From NCBI RefSeq assembly GCF_900107585.1, contig NZ_FNQM01000003.1, positions 310,001 to 374,000 of the forward strand: a stretch of 64,000 bases of DNA. Direction: 5' to 3'. The notes under the pieces were generated by a model, which worked only from the letters and a program-made list of their open reading frames with translations, had not been told where the DNA came from and searched no databases. Position numbers and translations under genes: made by a program. Of this stretch, positions 54,034 to 63,009 are shown one piece after another. Origin of the DNA: Rubrimonas cliftonensis (lineage in GTDB: Bacteria; Pseudomonadota; Alphaproteobacteria; Rhodobacterales; Rhodobacteraceae). Position 1 is the stretch's first letter. Every line of letters begins with the position of its first letter.

Positions 54034-55518
54034 ATGGCGTTCTGGATCATCGCGGCGGCGGCGGCGCTGGCGGCGGCGGCGTGGATGGCGCGGCCGCTTG
54101 CGGCATGGCGCGGATTGGGGCGCGCATCGGGGCGCGCATCCGCCCGTCCCCGCGCGGCGTATGACGAGCAGGTGTTCCGGGACCAGCTCGCCGAGGTGGA
54201 CCGCGACCTCGCCCGCGGCGTGCTCACCGACCGCGAGGCCGACGCCGCGCGCACCGAGGTTTCGCGACGCCTTCTCACGGCGGCCGCCGAGCGCGCGCGC
54301 AGCGCCGACATCGCGCCGGCGCCGGCCTTCGCCTCGCGGGCGCTGGCGGTCGCGGTCGTCGTCGGCGCGCCGCTCGGGGCCTGGGCGCTCTACGGCGTGC
54401 TGGGCGCACCGGGCCTGCCGGACCAGCCGCTCGCCTCGCGAGACCTGGAGCGGCCAGGGCAGGCGGTGGCGGAGGCGATGCTCCCGCCGCAGCAGGCGCC
54501 CGACCCCGGCCCCGACGGGGCCGAGGCGGCGCGGCTCATCGGCGAGCTTGAGGCGCGGATGCAGGGCGACGGGGCCGACGCGCAGGGCCTCTATCTGCTC
54601 GCGCGCTCGCTCGCGCAGGTGGGCCGGTTCGGCGACAGCTGGCGAACCTACGACCGTCTGATCGCGACCGCGGGGCGCGACGCGCCGGCGGCGATCCATG
54701 TCGCCAAGGCCGAGGCGATGATCCTCGCCGCGCGCGGCTACGTCTCGCCGGAGGCGGAGGCCGCGCTGGAGGAGGGTCTGCGGCGCAGCCCCGACAACCC
54801 CGTGGCGCGCTACTACATCGGCGTCGCCTACAGCCAGACGAATCGGCCGCGCTCGGCGCTGGAGGCATGGTCGGGCCTGCTGCGCGACAGCCCGCCTGAC
54901 GCGCCGTGGGTGGAGTCGACGCGCGCCCAGCTCGCTGCGCTGGCGCAGGAGACGGGGCTGGAGGCGCCGCAGGCCGAGACGCCGGAGGCGACGCGCGACG
55001 CCGGCGCGGCGATGGCGCAGATGGCCGGCGCGCTCGACGCGCGACTCGCGGCGGAGGGCGGCGGACCGATGGAATGGGCGCAGCTCGTGCGCACCTGGCG
55101 TGCGCTGGGCCGCGAGGCGGAGGCCGCCGACGCCGAGGCGCGGGCCCGCGCGGCGCTGGCGGGCGCGGCGGCGCTGGCGGCGTTCGACGCAGCGCTCGAA
55201 GCGCCCGCGCCCGGCGCCCCTGCGGCGCCCGCCCTGCCCGGCCCCGACGCCGGCGCCGTGGCGGCGGCGGCGCAGATGCCGGCGGGCGAGCGCATGGCGA
55301 TGATCCGCGGCATGGTGGACGGGCTGGCCGAGCGGCTCTACGGCGACGGCGGCTCGCCCGACGAATGGGCGCGGCTGATCGCCTCGCTCGGCGTGCTTGG
55401 CGAGAGCGAGGCGCAGGCGGAGGCCTATGCGCGCGCGCGGCAGGCGCACGCCGACGACGCCACGGCGCTGGCCTTTCTCAGGGAGCGCGCGCTGACCGCC
55501 GGGCTGGACGTCGAGTGA
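54034..55518 (+). CDS. ccmI: c-type cytochrome biogenesis protein CcmI
   Basis: This 494-residue protein has an N-terminal helix (FWIIAAAAALAAAAWMARPL), a cytosolic loop with YDEQVFRDQLAEVDRDLARGVL (hallmark of CcmI), a second helix at about residues 104-125, then a periplasmic TPR domain and an Ala/Pro-rich C-terminal part. CcmI delivers apocytochrome c to the haem lyase. The ATG at 54034 has GGGAGAAGG upstream. The next gene, ruvX, follows closely. Confidence 0.88.
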   Translation: MAFWIIAAAAALAAAAWMARPLAAWRGLGRASGRASARPRAAYDEQVFRDQLAEVDRDLARGVLTDREADAARTEVSRRLLTAAAERARSADIAPAPAFASRALAVAVVVGAPLGAWALYGVLGAPGLPDQPLASRDLERPGQAVAEAMLPPQQAPDPGPDGAEAARLIGELEARMQGDGADAQGLYLLARSLAQVGRFGDSWRTYDRLIATAGRDAPAAIHVAKAEAMILAARGYVSPEAEAALEEGLRRSPDNPVARYYIGVAYSQTNRPRSALEAWSGLLRDSPPDAPWVESTRAQLAALAQETGLEAPQAETPEATRDAGAAMAQMAGALDARLAAEGGGPMEWAQLVRTWRALGREAEAADAEARARAALAGAAALAAFDAALEAPAPGAPAAPALPGPDAGAVAAAAQMPAGERMAMIRGMVDGLAERLYGDGGSPDEWARLIASLGVLGESEAQAEAYARARQAHADDATALAFLRERALTAGLDVE

Positions 55519-55676
55519 GCGGCGAGGCCCCTCCCGCCGCGCCGGCCGGCGCCCCCGGCCCAGGGTCCGACACAGGCCCCGGTTCCGGCGCCGCCTCAGG
55601 CCCAGGCTCCGCCCGTGGCCCCGACTCCGGCCCCGACTCCGGCCCCGACCCGCTCGCCCGGGTCCACGAGGGGCCG

Positions 55677-56165
55677 ATGGAGATGCTCGCGGCGGGGCTC
55701 GCGCCCGGCGCGCTGATCGGCCTCGACCTCGGGACCAAGACCATCGGCGTGGCGGTGAGCGACCCGCGCCGCACGCTGGCCTCGCCGCTGGAGACCCTGC
55801 CGCGCAGGAAGTTCGGGGCGGACGCAGGCCGGCTGCGCGAGATCGCCGAGGGACGCGGCGCGACCGGTTTCGTCATGGGCCTTCCCCGCGACATGAGCGG
55901 GGCGGAGGGGCCGCGGGCGCAGGCCAGCCGCGCCTTCGCGCGCAACCTCGCCCGAACGCTCGGCCTGCCGGTGGCGCTGTGGGACGAGCGGCTGAGCACC
56001 GTCGCCGTGGAGCGCGCGCTGATCGAGGCGGACGCCTCGCGCCGCCGGCGGGCGGAAGTGGTGGACCGGATGGCGGCGGCCTTCATCCTGCAGGGCGCGC
56101 TAGACCGCATGACCTACGCCGCGCGCGAGGCCGGGGAGCGCGACGGGCGCGAGGGTCAGGCGTGA
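55677..56165 (+). CDS. ruvX: RuvX/YqgF Holliday-junction resolvase-like nuclease
   Basis: This 162-residue RNase H-like protein starts with PGALIGLDLGTKTIGVAVSDPRRTLASPL (Asp of motif 1), then VMGLPRDMSG and LPVALWDERLSTVAVERALIE, with the C-terminal Asp in VVDRMAAAFILQG. YqgF proteins process 16S rRNA 3'/5' ends. I chose the ATG at 55677, with a GAGGGG site. An in-frame GTG at 55515 would overlap the ccmI stop and add 54 residues of Pro/Gly/Ser/Asp repeats, which are not seen in the family. Confidence 0.88.
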   Translation: MEMLAAGLAPGALIGLDLGTKTIGVAVSDPRRTLASPLETLPRRKFGADAGRLREIAEGRGATGFVMGLPRDMSGAEGPRAQASRAFARNLARTLGLPVALWDERLSTVAVERALIEADASRRRRAEVVDRMAAAFILQGALDRMTYAAREAGERDGREGQA

Positions 56166-56392
56166 GCGACGGCCCGCCCCGCCTCAAGCCGCGGCGCGCG
56201 TCGGCGATGGCCTCGCCCTGCGTCAACGTCTGCACGCTGCATCCGGTCTCGAAGCTCTGCGTCGGCTGCGGGCGGACCGGCGACGAGATCGCCGCCTGGG
56301 CGCGGCTGGGCGACGCCGGCCGCGCCGCGGTCATGGCGGAACTGCCGGCGCGCATGGCGGCGACGGCCCAGCGGCCCCCGAAGCTGTTCTAG
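56162..56392 (+). CDS. DUF1289 small Cys-rich protein
   Basis: This 76-residue protein contains SPCVNVCTLHPVSKLCVGCGRT, the four-Cys motif (CxxxC...CxxC) of the DUF1289 family, probably binding iron-sulfur or zinc. It starts with GTG at 56162, whose GTGA overlaps the ruvX stop. The function is unknown. It ends the ccmI-ruvX run. Confidence 0.85.
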   Translation: MSDGPPRLKPRRASAMASPCVNVCTLHPVSKLCVGCGRTGDEIAAWARLGDAGRAAVMAELPARMAATAQRPPKLF

Positions 56393-56403
56393 GGCGTTGT
56401 CAG

Positions 56404-56480
56404 AGCCGACTGGATCAGTCGGCGCCACGAAAACCGCGGCGGGGCGCCGGCGCCGATCGGCAGACCTGACGCCGTCAGGT
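56404..56480. terminator. Two hairpins after the DUF1289 gene
   Basis: GCCGACTG (56404-56411) and CAGTCGGC (56415-56422) form an 8-bp stem with a 3-base loop, 11 bp past the stop. ACCTGAC (56464-56470) and GTCAGGT (56474-56480) form a second stem with a GCC loop. They lie between converging genes. Neither has a clear T-run. The remaining bases up to 56603 hold no gene. Confidence 0.5.
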
Positions 56481-56603
56481 CGTACGGCCATGGCGGGCGG
56501 GAGGGCGGCGGCGCGCGGCCGCCTCGCACCCGCTTCCGCCCCGCACCCCGGGCCGTTGCGGCGCGCGGGACGCCAGCGCCCGAGCGGCCGCCCCCCCTGC
56601 GCG

Positions 56604-57590
56604 CTACTTCAGGTATTTCTTGGCGATGGAGGCCCCGACGCTGTATTTCGGGTCCACCATGTTGCCGAGCCTGACCTTGCCGCACATCGTCAGCAGCATG
56701 TAGGCGTCCGCCTCGGACTGGCCGGTTTCAGCGGCGACCCAGCGCACGAGTTCGCGATAGGCGATGCGCGAGGCGTCCTCCAGCGGCCGCGCCGAGCCGA
56801 TGAACATCATCGCCTCCTCGGTCTCCAGCTGCGGCCATGCGTTGCCGTGACCCTTGATGAGATCGACCTGCAGCTCCACCGTCGCCGGCATCTCCAGCGC
56901 CACGCCGCACAGCTCGCCGTCGCCCTGGATCGCGTGGCAGTCGCCGAGATAGAGGTAGCCGCCCGCCTTGTTCACGGGGAGGTAGATGATCGCGCCGGGG
57001 CCGACGTCCGGCAGGTCCATGTTGCCGCCGTAGTAGTCGGGCTGCAGCGAGGAGATCGCCTCGATCTCCGGCGACGTGCCGATGGTGCCGATGAAGGGCT
57101 CGTAGGGCAGCGTCAGCGTGTCGGACCAGTAGACGCCCTGCTCGTCGACCCTGATCTTCTTCACCTTCTCCGGCAGCGGCGCGTTCAGCATCGCGGTGTT
57201 TCCGGTGCCGACGAGACCGCCGAACTCGGGAATGAGGCAGGTGGTGCCGACCGGCTGCGGCCCGCGCGGCCTGATGGAGAGGATGCGCACCGCCAGCGCG
57301 TCGCCCTTCTCCGCGCCCTTCACGAAGATCGGGCCGGTCTGCGGGTTGAGGAACGGGAAGTTGAGGATCTGCGAGGGGACGTCGCTCTCCTTCGTGATCT
57401 TGCCCTCGAAGGCGTCGTGGGTCTCGACCGAGACCACCGCGCCGGGCTCGACCTCGATCACGGGGTCCGCGTAGGGGCCGTAGACGTAGTGGAAGGCGCC
57501 CTGATCGGCGATCGTTATGGCGTGCTTCGCGCCGGCGGCGCCGCCGGCGACGCCCTTGCGCGCCATCAGCGAATTCTCGAACCAGCCCAT
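56604..57590 (-). CDS. fmdA: Acetamidase/formamidase family protein
   Basis: This 328-residue protein has the FmdA/AmdA fold: IEVEPGAVVSVETHDAFEG, ILNFPFLNPQTGPIFVKGAEKGDALAV, and LGDCHAIQGDGELCGVALEMPATVELQVDL (zinc-site region). It hydrolyses formamide, acetamide or similar short amides to ammonia and acid. The ATG at 57590 has GGAGAAG upstream. It is the last gene of the amiC-to-fmdA operon and presumably the enzyme that uses the imported amide. Confidence 0.88.
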   Translation of the reverse strand: MGWFENSLMARKGVAGGAAGAKHAITIADQGAFHYVYGPYADPVIEVEPGAVVSVETHDAFEGKITKESDVPSQILNFPFLNPQTGPIFVKGAEKGDALAVRILSIRPRGPQPVGTTCLIPEFGGLVGTGNTAMLNAPLPEKVKKIRVDEQGVYWSDTLTLPYEPFIGTIGTSPEIEAISSLQPDYYGGNMDLPDVGPGAIIYLPVNKAGGYLYLGDCHAIQGDGELCGVALEMPATVELQVDLIKGHGNAWPQLETEEAMMFIGSARPLEDASRIAYRELVRWVAAETGQSEADAYMLLTMCGKVRLGNMVDPKYSVGASIAKKYLK

Positions 57591-57617
57591 TGTCTTCTCC
57601 CTCTCCCTTTGGGGCGT

Positions 57618-58331
57618 TCAGATCGTCAGATGCCGGCGCACCGCGTCGCGGGAGGTTATCTCCTCGCGGCTCAGCGATGCGACGACGCGACCCTTCTCCA
57701 TCACGTAGCCGCGCTCGGCCATCGACACGATGAGGTCGAGATTCTGCTCCACCAGCAGCACGGCGACGCCGGTCTGGCGGTTCAGCGCGCGGACGTTGCG
57801 GGCGATGTCCTTCACGATGGAGGGCTGGATGCCCTCCGACGGCTCGTCCAGCAGCATGAGCTTCGGCGCGCCGATCATCGCGCGGCCGATGGCGAGCTGC
57901 TGCTGCTGGCCGCCAGAGAGCGTGCCGGCGCGCTGGCGCGCGCGCTCCTTCAGGATCGGGAAGAAGCGGTGGACGGCCTCGTAGTCGGGCGTCGACCGGC
58001 CGGCCCCGGCGACCTCGCCGACCATGAGGTTCTCGCGCACCGTCAGCGAGGGGAACACGTCGCGCCCCTGCGGGATGTAGCCAACGCCGGCGCGGGCCCT
58101 TCGGTCGGCGCTCTCGGCGGTCGCGTCGCGCCCGTCGAACAGGATGCGCCCGGCGGTGGGCCTCAGCAGGCCGGCGAGCGTGCGCATCAGCGTGCTCTTG
58201 CCGACGCCGTTGCGGCCGATGACGGCGACGATCTCGCCCGGCGCGATGGCGAGATCGACGCCCTGCAGCACCGTCTCCCCGCCGTAGCCGCCGCAGAGGC
58301 CGACGACCTCCAGCACTGCGCCGCTATTCAT
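57618..58331 (-). CDS. Amide/urea ABC transporter ATP-binding protein (LivF/UrtE-like)
   Basis: This 237-residue ATPase has Walker A GRNGVGKSTL, GVGYIPQGRDVFPSLTVRENL (typical of UrtE/LivF), signature TLSGGQQQQLAIGRA, Walker B LMLLDEPSEGIQPS and H-loop VEQNLD. The ATG at 58331 overlaps the stop of the other ATPase gene (8 bp). In the operon it pairs with the LivG-like ATPase. Confidence 0.92.
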   Translation of the reverse strand: MNSGAVLEVVGLCGGYGGETVLQGVDLAIAPGEIVAVIGRNGVGKSTLMRTLAGLLRPTAGRILFDGRDATAESADRRARAGVGYIPQGRDVFPSLTVRENLMVGEVAGAGRSTPDYEAVHRFFPILKERARQRAGTLSGGQQQQLAIGRAMIGAPKLMLLDEPSEGIQPSIVKDIARNVRALNRQTGVAVLLVEQNLDLIVSMAERGYVMEKGRVVASLSREEITSRDAVRRHLTI

Positions 58332-59043
58332 CGGCCGCCCCCAGGTAGATCCGCTGCACGCCCTCATGGGCGATCATCTCCGCGATCGAGCCCTCCGCGA
58401 AGATCGCGCCGAAATGCAGCACCGTCACGCGCTTCGCGATCTGCTCCACGAAGGCCATGTCGTGCTCGACGGCGAGGATGGTGATGCCGCGCGCGTTCAG
58501 GGCATGCAGCATCTCCCCGGTCCTGCGCGTCTCGTCGGGCGACATGCCGGCGGTCGGCTCGTCGAGCAGAAGGAGCTGCGGCTCGACGCCCACCGCCATG
58601 CCGATCTCAAGCCATTGCTGCTGGCCGTGGGAGAGGACGCCGGCGGGCGTCCCGGCCTCGTCGCCGAGGCTGGCGAAGTCGAGCACCCGTTCGACGGTCG
58701 CGGCGAGGTCGGCGCCGTGCAGGTGGTTCTGGAACGCGACTTCGAGATTCTGCCGCACGCTGAGCGCCTTGAAGATGCCGGGCACCTGGAACTTCACGCT
58801 CATGCCGCGGCGGATGCGCTGGAACGGGCGCAGGCGGGTGATGTCCTCCCCGCGGAACGTGATGGTACCGCTGTCAGGCGCGTGCTCGCCGAGCAGCAGG
58901 CGGAAGAAGGAGGACTTGCCGGCGCCGTTCGGCCCGATCAGGCAGTGCATCGCCCCGGCCTCAAGCGCAAAGTCGATGTCGCGCGCGACGGTGACGCCGC
59001 CGAACGCCTTGTTGAGACCGGCGACTCGCAGGATCTCGGTCAT
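58324..59043 (-). CDS. Amide/urea ABC transporter ATP-binding protein (LivG/UrtD-like)
   Basis: This 239-residue ATPase has Walker A GPNGAGKSSFF, FQVPGIFKALSVRQNLEVAF (UrtD-type loop), signature LSHGQQQWLEIGMA, Walker B LLLLDEPTAGMSPDET and H-loop VEHDMAFVEQIAKR. The ATG at 59043 overlaps the stop of the permease gene as ATGA. It works with the LivF-like ATPase to power uptake. Confidence 0.93.
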   Translation of the reverse strand: MTEILRVAGLNKAFGGVTVARDIDFALEAGAMHCLIGPNGAGKSSFFRLLLGEHAPDSGTITFRGEDITRLRPFQRIRRGMSVKFQVPGIFKALSVRQNLEVAFQNHLHGADLAATVERVLDFASLGDEAGTPAGVLSHGQQQWLEIGMAVGVEPQLLLLDEPTAGMSPDETRRTGEMLHALNARGITILAVEHDMAFVEQIAKRVTVLHFGAIFAEGSIAEMIAHEGVQRIYLGAADE

Positions 59044-60152
59044 CGCCCGGCCCTCCGGCCCGGTCGGCCGAGCCGCCCGAGACGCTCCATCGCCGTGTAC
59101 ACCACGCCGTCCGGCGCCAGCAGCACGGTGAACAGCAGCAGCGCGCCCATGGCGACCAGCGCATACTGGCTGCCGTAGATCGTCAGTTGCTGGAAGGCCG
59201 TGAGCACCAGCAGCGTCCCCAGCAGCGTAGCCGTGATGTCGCGCCGCCCGCCGACCGCGACCCAGACGATGGGCAGCGCGGCGGAGGTCAGCCCCATGCT
59301 CGAAGGCGTGATGTACTGCCCCCATGCGGTGTAGAGCGCGCCGGAGAGGCCCGCCAGCGCGCCGCCCAGCCCGAAGGCGAGCATCTGGTACACGCGCACG
59401 TCGTAGCCCAGCATCTCGGCGCGCTCGGGGTTCTCGCGGATCGCCACCAGCACGTTGCCGAAGGGCGCGTTCAGCAGCATCCGCAACCCGAGATAGCAGA
59501 GCGCCACCATCGCCAGCAGCGCATAGTACAGCTGCGCGCCGGGGTAGAGCACGAGGTCGCCGCCCGGCCATGGCAGGGTGAGCGGCGGCATTCCCGACAT
59601 GCCGTTGAAGCCGTTGAGCCGCGCCTCGCCGATGCGCCACTGCGGGCCGGCGGTCTGGGCCATGAAGGTCTCCAGCACCAGCGTCACCGACAGCGTGACG
59701 ATGCCGATGAAAACGCCCCGGATGCGGCCGAAGAACATGAAGTACCCGATGAGCAGCGCGAAGGCCCCGCCCAGCGCCACCGACAGGATCAGCGCAAGCC
59801 AGGTGAAGCCGTAGGCGGCGCCGACATTGATCGTCAGCACGCCATAGGCGTAGCCGGCGAGGCCGAAGAACGCCGTCTGCCCGAAGCTGAGCGCGCCGCC
59901 ATAGCCCCAGACCACGCCAAGGCCCATCGCCATGAAGGTCCAGACGAGGAAGTAGGCCGCGTTGCCGACGGTGTAGTCGTCGCTGAACTGCGGATAGGCC
60001 GCCGCCGCCAGCAGCGCCAGCCCGGCGGCGAGCCAGAACAGCGACCCGCGCCCCATGGTCTGCGGCCCCTCCAGCCGGCGCAGCCAGACCGCGAGGCCCG
60101 AGCGGCGGTCGCGCGGCGCGGCTTCGGGCGCGAACGTCCTTGCGTCGTTCAT
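59040..60152 (-). CDS. Branched-chain/urea-type ABC permease (LivM/UrtC-like)
   Basis: This 370-residue membrane protein has nine to ten helices and the LivM landmarks: GYGGALSFGQTAFFGLAGYAYG, GIVTLSVTLVLETFMAQTAGP, NPERAEMLGYDVRVYQMLAFGLGGALAGLSGALYT and LPIVWVAVGG. The N-terminal about 35 residues are a soluble extension. It follows the LivH-like permease by 9 bp. Confidence 0.93.
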   Translation of the reverse strand: MNDARTFAPEAAPRDRRSGLAVWLRRLEGPQTMGRGSLFWLAAGLALLAAAAYPQFSDDYTVGNAAYFLVWTFMAMGLGVVWGYGGALSFGQTAFFGLAGYAYGVLTINVGAAYGFTWLALILSVALGGAFALLIGYFMFFGRIRGVFIGIVTLSVTLVLETFMAQTAGPQWRIGEARLNGFNGMSGMPPLTLPWPGGDLVLYPGAQLYYALLAMVALCYLGLRMLLNAPFGNVLVAIRENPERAEMLGYDVRVYQMLAFGLGGALAGLSGALYTAWGQYITPSSMGLTSAALPIVWVAVGGRRDITATLLGTLLVLTAFQQLTIYGSQYALVAMGALLLFTVLLAPDGVVYTAMERLGRLGRPGRRAGR

Positions 60153-60161
60153 TCTCGCCCC

Positions 60162-61034
60162 CTATCGCCGCGCGCGCTTGATGAAGGCCGAGAGGCCGCC
60201 CGGCAGGATCCGGATGACGACGATCACCGCGACGAGCAGCCCGATCTGGCCGAACAGCTGGCCGTACCACGCCGTCAGGCCCGCCCGGATCGCCGCGAGG
60301 ATCGCCGCCGCCGGCGCCGCGCCCACGAAGATGTCCGCCCCGCCGACGACGACCGTCACGAAGCTCTCGACCATGAAGGTCGCGCCCATGGTCGGCACCA
60401 TGGTCATCGTCGGCGCGTAGAGGCCGCCGGCGAGGCCGGCCAGCGCGGCGCCGAGGCCGAAGGTGAGGCCGTAGACGCGCCGCGTGTCCACGCCTAGCGC
60501 GCGCGCCATCTGCGGCCGCTCGATGGTCGCGCGCGCCACCACGCCGAAGCGGGTGCGGTAGAACAGCCAGTAGAGCCCCGCCAGCAGGGCGACGGCGGCG
60601 CCCATCAGCACCAGCCGATAGAGCGAATAGGAGCGGTCGCCGACCGCGACGCCGCCCAGCGGCGTGCCGACGCCCTGCATCGTCGAGCCGAGCACGATCA
60701 GCACGCCCTGGGTCGCGATCAGGCTCACCCCCCATGTCGCGATGATCGAGTCGAGCGGGCGGTGGTAGAGATGGCGGATCACCGCGCGCTCCAGCGCCAT
60801 GCCGACGAGCCCCGCGACCAGCGCCCCGCACAGGATCGCGAGCGGCAGCGGCAGCCCGGCGCGGGCGGTCGCCGCCGTGACATAGGCGCCGCACATGATG
60901 AACTCGCCATGGGCGAGGTTGATCACGCCCATCATCCCGAAGATCACCGCGAGCCCGGCGCAGGAGATGACGAGAAAGGCGAAGGCGTCGCCGAACTGGT
61001 AGGCGGTGGAGAAAAGCGTGGCGGCAAGCTCCAA
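60162..61034 (-). CDS. Branched-chain/urea-type ABC permease (LivH/UrtB-like)
   Basis: This 290-residue membrane protein has the LivH landmarks AGLAVIFGMMGVINLAHGEFIMCGAY, IIATWGVSLIATQG, ERPQMARALGVDTRRVYGLTFGLGAALAGLAGGLYAP and FVTVVVGG. With the LivM-like protein it forms the membrane channel of the importer. A strong hairpin separates it from the binding-protein gene. Confidence 0.93.
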   Translation of the reverse strand: MELAATLFSTAYQFGDAFAFLVISCAGLAVIFGMMGVINLAHGEFIMCGAYVTAATARAGLPLPLAILCGALVAGLVGMALERAVIRHLYHRPLDSIIATWGVSLIATQGVLIVLGSTMQGVGTPLGGVAVGDRSYSLYRLVLMGAAVALLAGLYWLFYRTRFGVVARATIERPQMARALGVDTRRVYGLTFGLGAALAGLAGGLYAPTMTMVPTMGATFMVESFVTVVVGGADIFVGAAPAAAILAAIRAGLTAWYGQLFGQIGLLVAVIVVIRILPGGLSAFIKRARR

Positions 61035-61072
61035 CGAAAAGCCCCCTTTCGCGTTCCGGGCAGGTGAAAGGC

Positions 61073-61097
61073 GGACGGCGCGTCGCGCGCGCCGTCC
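61073..61097 (-). terminator. Intercistronic hairpin after the amide-binding protein gene
   Basis: Perfect 10-bp arms GGACGGCGCG and CGCGCCGTCC enclose a 5-base loop, between the binding-protein gene and the first permease gene. Such a position is typical for attenuation or mRNA protection that raises binding-protein levels. Confidence 0.65.
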
Positions 61098-61113
61098 CGG
61101 TCGCGTCAGCCGG

Positions 61114-62355
61114 TCAGTTGGCCGGCGGCGGGCTGGAGGGCGTGTACTGCGCGCTCGGGTCGTTCTTCGTCAGGTCGCAGCCGGCGTCGCCCAGCCAGTA
61201 GGGCGCGATGTTCTCCCACACCGTCGGAAAAGCGATGGAGTGGTCGGCCTCGACCTTGGCGAGGAAGATCGTGTGCGACATGTGCTGGCTTTTCGGGTCG
61301 AGGCAGACATTGCCCGAGGGCCCGTCGAAGCAGACGTCGCCCTTGCCCAGTTCGGCGCGGATCGCGTCATGGTCGGTGGAGCCGGCGCGCTCGACCATCT
61401 GCTTGTAGAGGTTCATCGCGATATAGGAGTTCGCTGCCTCCTGGTTGATGTAGGGCTCGTCTGGGAACATCGCGCGGAACTTCTCGACGAACGCCTTCGA
61501 GGCGGGGGTGTCGATCTCCTCGATGTAGTTGGTCGTCACATACATGTCCTTCAGGCTCGGCGGCGTGAAGCGCTTGTGCTCGTAGCCCTGGCCGACATTG
61601 ACCGAGGACGCCATCGGCAGCCCGACATCCGCCGAAGCCGCCTGCTCGTAGTAGGACGCCTGCGCCGCGCCGACGAGCAGCGTCACCACGAAGTCGGCGT
61701 CGGTGGCCTGGATGTTCTGGATAGTCTGGCTGAACTGCGAGACGCCGAGCGGGATGAACTCCTCGCCGACCATCTCGCCGCCGTTCTCGGCCACGATCTG
61801 GCGCACCCATTCCGCTGAGATCTGGCCGAAGTTGTAGTCGGCGGCGAGCGTGTAGACCTTGGGGCCGTAGGTCTCCATCATCCACGGGATCAGCGTGGAG
61901 AACTGCTGCTCGGGCACCGCGCCGGTGACGATCATGTTCGCGTCGCAGACGCCGCCCTCATACTGGTTGTTGTAGAAGGCCAGCCCGTCGAACTGGTTGA
62001 CGATGGGGCGATAGGCCTCGCGCGAGGCGGAGGAGAAGCCGGCGAACACCACGTCCACCTTGTCCTGCTGCAGGACGCGGCGCATGAACTCCTGATACCG
62101 GCGGTTGTCGGACTGGGTGTCGTAGACGACCAGCTCTACGGGGCGCCCGGCGATGCCGCCGGCGTCGTTGATCTCCTTCGCGGCGAGCTCGATGGCGTGG
62201 ACCTTCACCATCGTCGCGGCGGCGAAGTCGCCGGACTGGTCCTCCAGCACGCCGATCCTGATCGGGCCGTCCTGGGCGAGCGCCGTGGCGGCGCCGAGGC
62301 CCGCGGCGGCGGCCAGCGCCGCCGACGTCAGAAGGGCTTTGCGGTTCGTCTTCAT
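61114..62355 (-). CDS. Amide/urea ABC transporter substrate-binding protein (UrtA/FmdD-like)
   Basis: This 413-residue periplasmic protein has a signal peptide (MKTNRKALLTSAALAAAAG...ALAQDG) and IRIGVLEDQSGDFAAATMVKVHAIELAAKEINDAGG, then VVYDTQSDNRRYQEFMRRVL, the UrtA/FmdD/AmiC-type type I binding fold. FmdD proteins bind short-chain amides and urea. The adjacent acetamidase supports an amide ligand. The gene starts 33 bp after the amiR-like gene. Confidence 0.9.
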   Translation of the reverse strand: MKTNRKALLTSAALAAAAGLGAATALAQDGPIRIGVLEDQSGDFAAATMVKVHAIELAAKEINDAGGIAGRPVELVVYDTQSDNRRYQEFMRRVLQQDKVDVVFAGFSSASREAYRPIVNQFDGLAFYNNQYEGGVCDANMIVTGAVPEQQFSTLIPWMMETYGPKVYTLAADYNFGQISAEWVRQIVAENGGEMVGEEFIPLGVSQFSQTIQNIQATDADFVVTLLVGAAQASYYEQAASADVGLPMASSVNVGQGYEHKRFTPPSLKDMYVTTNYIEEIDTPASKAFVEKFRAMFPDEPYINQEAANSYIAMNLYKQMVERAGSTDHDAIRAELGKGDVCFDGPSGNVCLDPKSQHMSHTIFLAKVEADHSIAFPTVWENIAPYWLGDAGCDLTKNDPSAQYTPSSPPPAN

Positions 62356-62388
62356 CGCTTCCGTCTCCTGCTGGTTCGTCGTTGTCGT

Positions 62389-63009
62389 TCATGCGTTCCG
62401 GGTGAGCCCGGCCGTGCGCGGGCTCTGCCGCGCCCCGTTTCCGCGCGCGAGGTAGTCGCGCGCCATCTCGTCGACCGGGATGCGCCGCCGCATGGCCTCG
62501 GCGCGCAGGCGCTCATAGGCGGCGTCCTGGTCGAGGCCGTCGTCGAGCACCATCCGCAGGATCGCCGCGGTGACGACGCGGCGCCCGGCGAGGCGCTGGC
62601 GCATCGCCTCCGTCTCGCGGGCCTCGCGCTGGCGCCGCGCATGCTCGTTGACGGCGAGATAGACCGCCGTGAACACGCCCGAGCTGCGGACAGGCTTGAG
62701 GATGTGGCTGGCGCAGCGCCGCCGCACCACGCGCGCGAGGCGGCTGGGGGCCTCGTGGCCGATGAGCGCGATCGTCGGCGGGGCGTCCGCCGCGTCCCGC
62801 CCGCCGAGCGCCTCGATCTCGTCGTCGGCGTCGAAAAGGATCAGGTCGCATTCCGGCAGGGCGGCGTCCGTGAGCGCCGCCGGGTCGACCGCCTCGACGG
62901 CGAGGCCGAGCTTGCCAAGCACGCTCATCAGCACGTCGCGGCTGGCGTCCTCCCGGTGCAGCACGAGAGCGCGGTAGCCGCGGAAGTTCTGGATGGCGGC
63001 GCGCTTCAC
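62389..63009 (-). CDS. amiR: AmiR/NasR-type ANTAR antiterminator
   Basis: This 206-residue protein has an N-terminal pseudo-receiver (LILFDADDEIEAL...SHILKPVRSSGVFTAVYLAVNEHARR), a coiled coil, and a C-terminal ANTAR domain (about residues 140-190: VVTAAILRMVLDDGLDQDAAYERLRAEAMRR). AmiR binds leader RNA hairpins and lets polymerase pass a terminator once AmiC releases it. It starts with GTG at 63009, overlapping the amiC stop as GTGA. No ANTAR-type tandem hairpin leader is visible in the 33-bp gap downstream, so the target leader must lie elsewhere, probably upstream of amiC. Confidence 0.9.
   Translation of the reverse strand: MKRAAIQNFRGYRALVLHREDASRDVLMSVLGKLGLAVEAVDPAALTDAALPECDLILFDADDEIEALGGRDAADAPPTIALIGHEAPSRLARVVRRRCASHILKPVRSSGVFTAVYLAVNEHARRQREARETEAMRQRLAGRRVVTAAILRMVLDDGLDQDAAYERLRAEAMRRRIPVDEMARDYLARGNGARQSPRTAGLTRNA

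Noticed and set aside
53314-55449. Minus-strand frame of 711 codons opposite ccmI
   Set aside because: Composition is Arg/Ala/Gly-rich, typical of antisense of GC-rich genes; ccmI on the plus strand has clear signatures.
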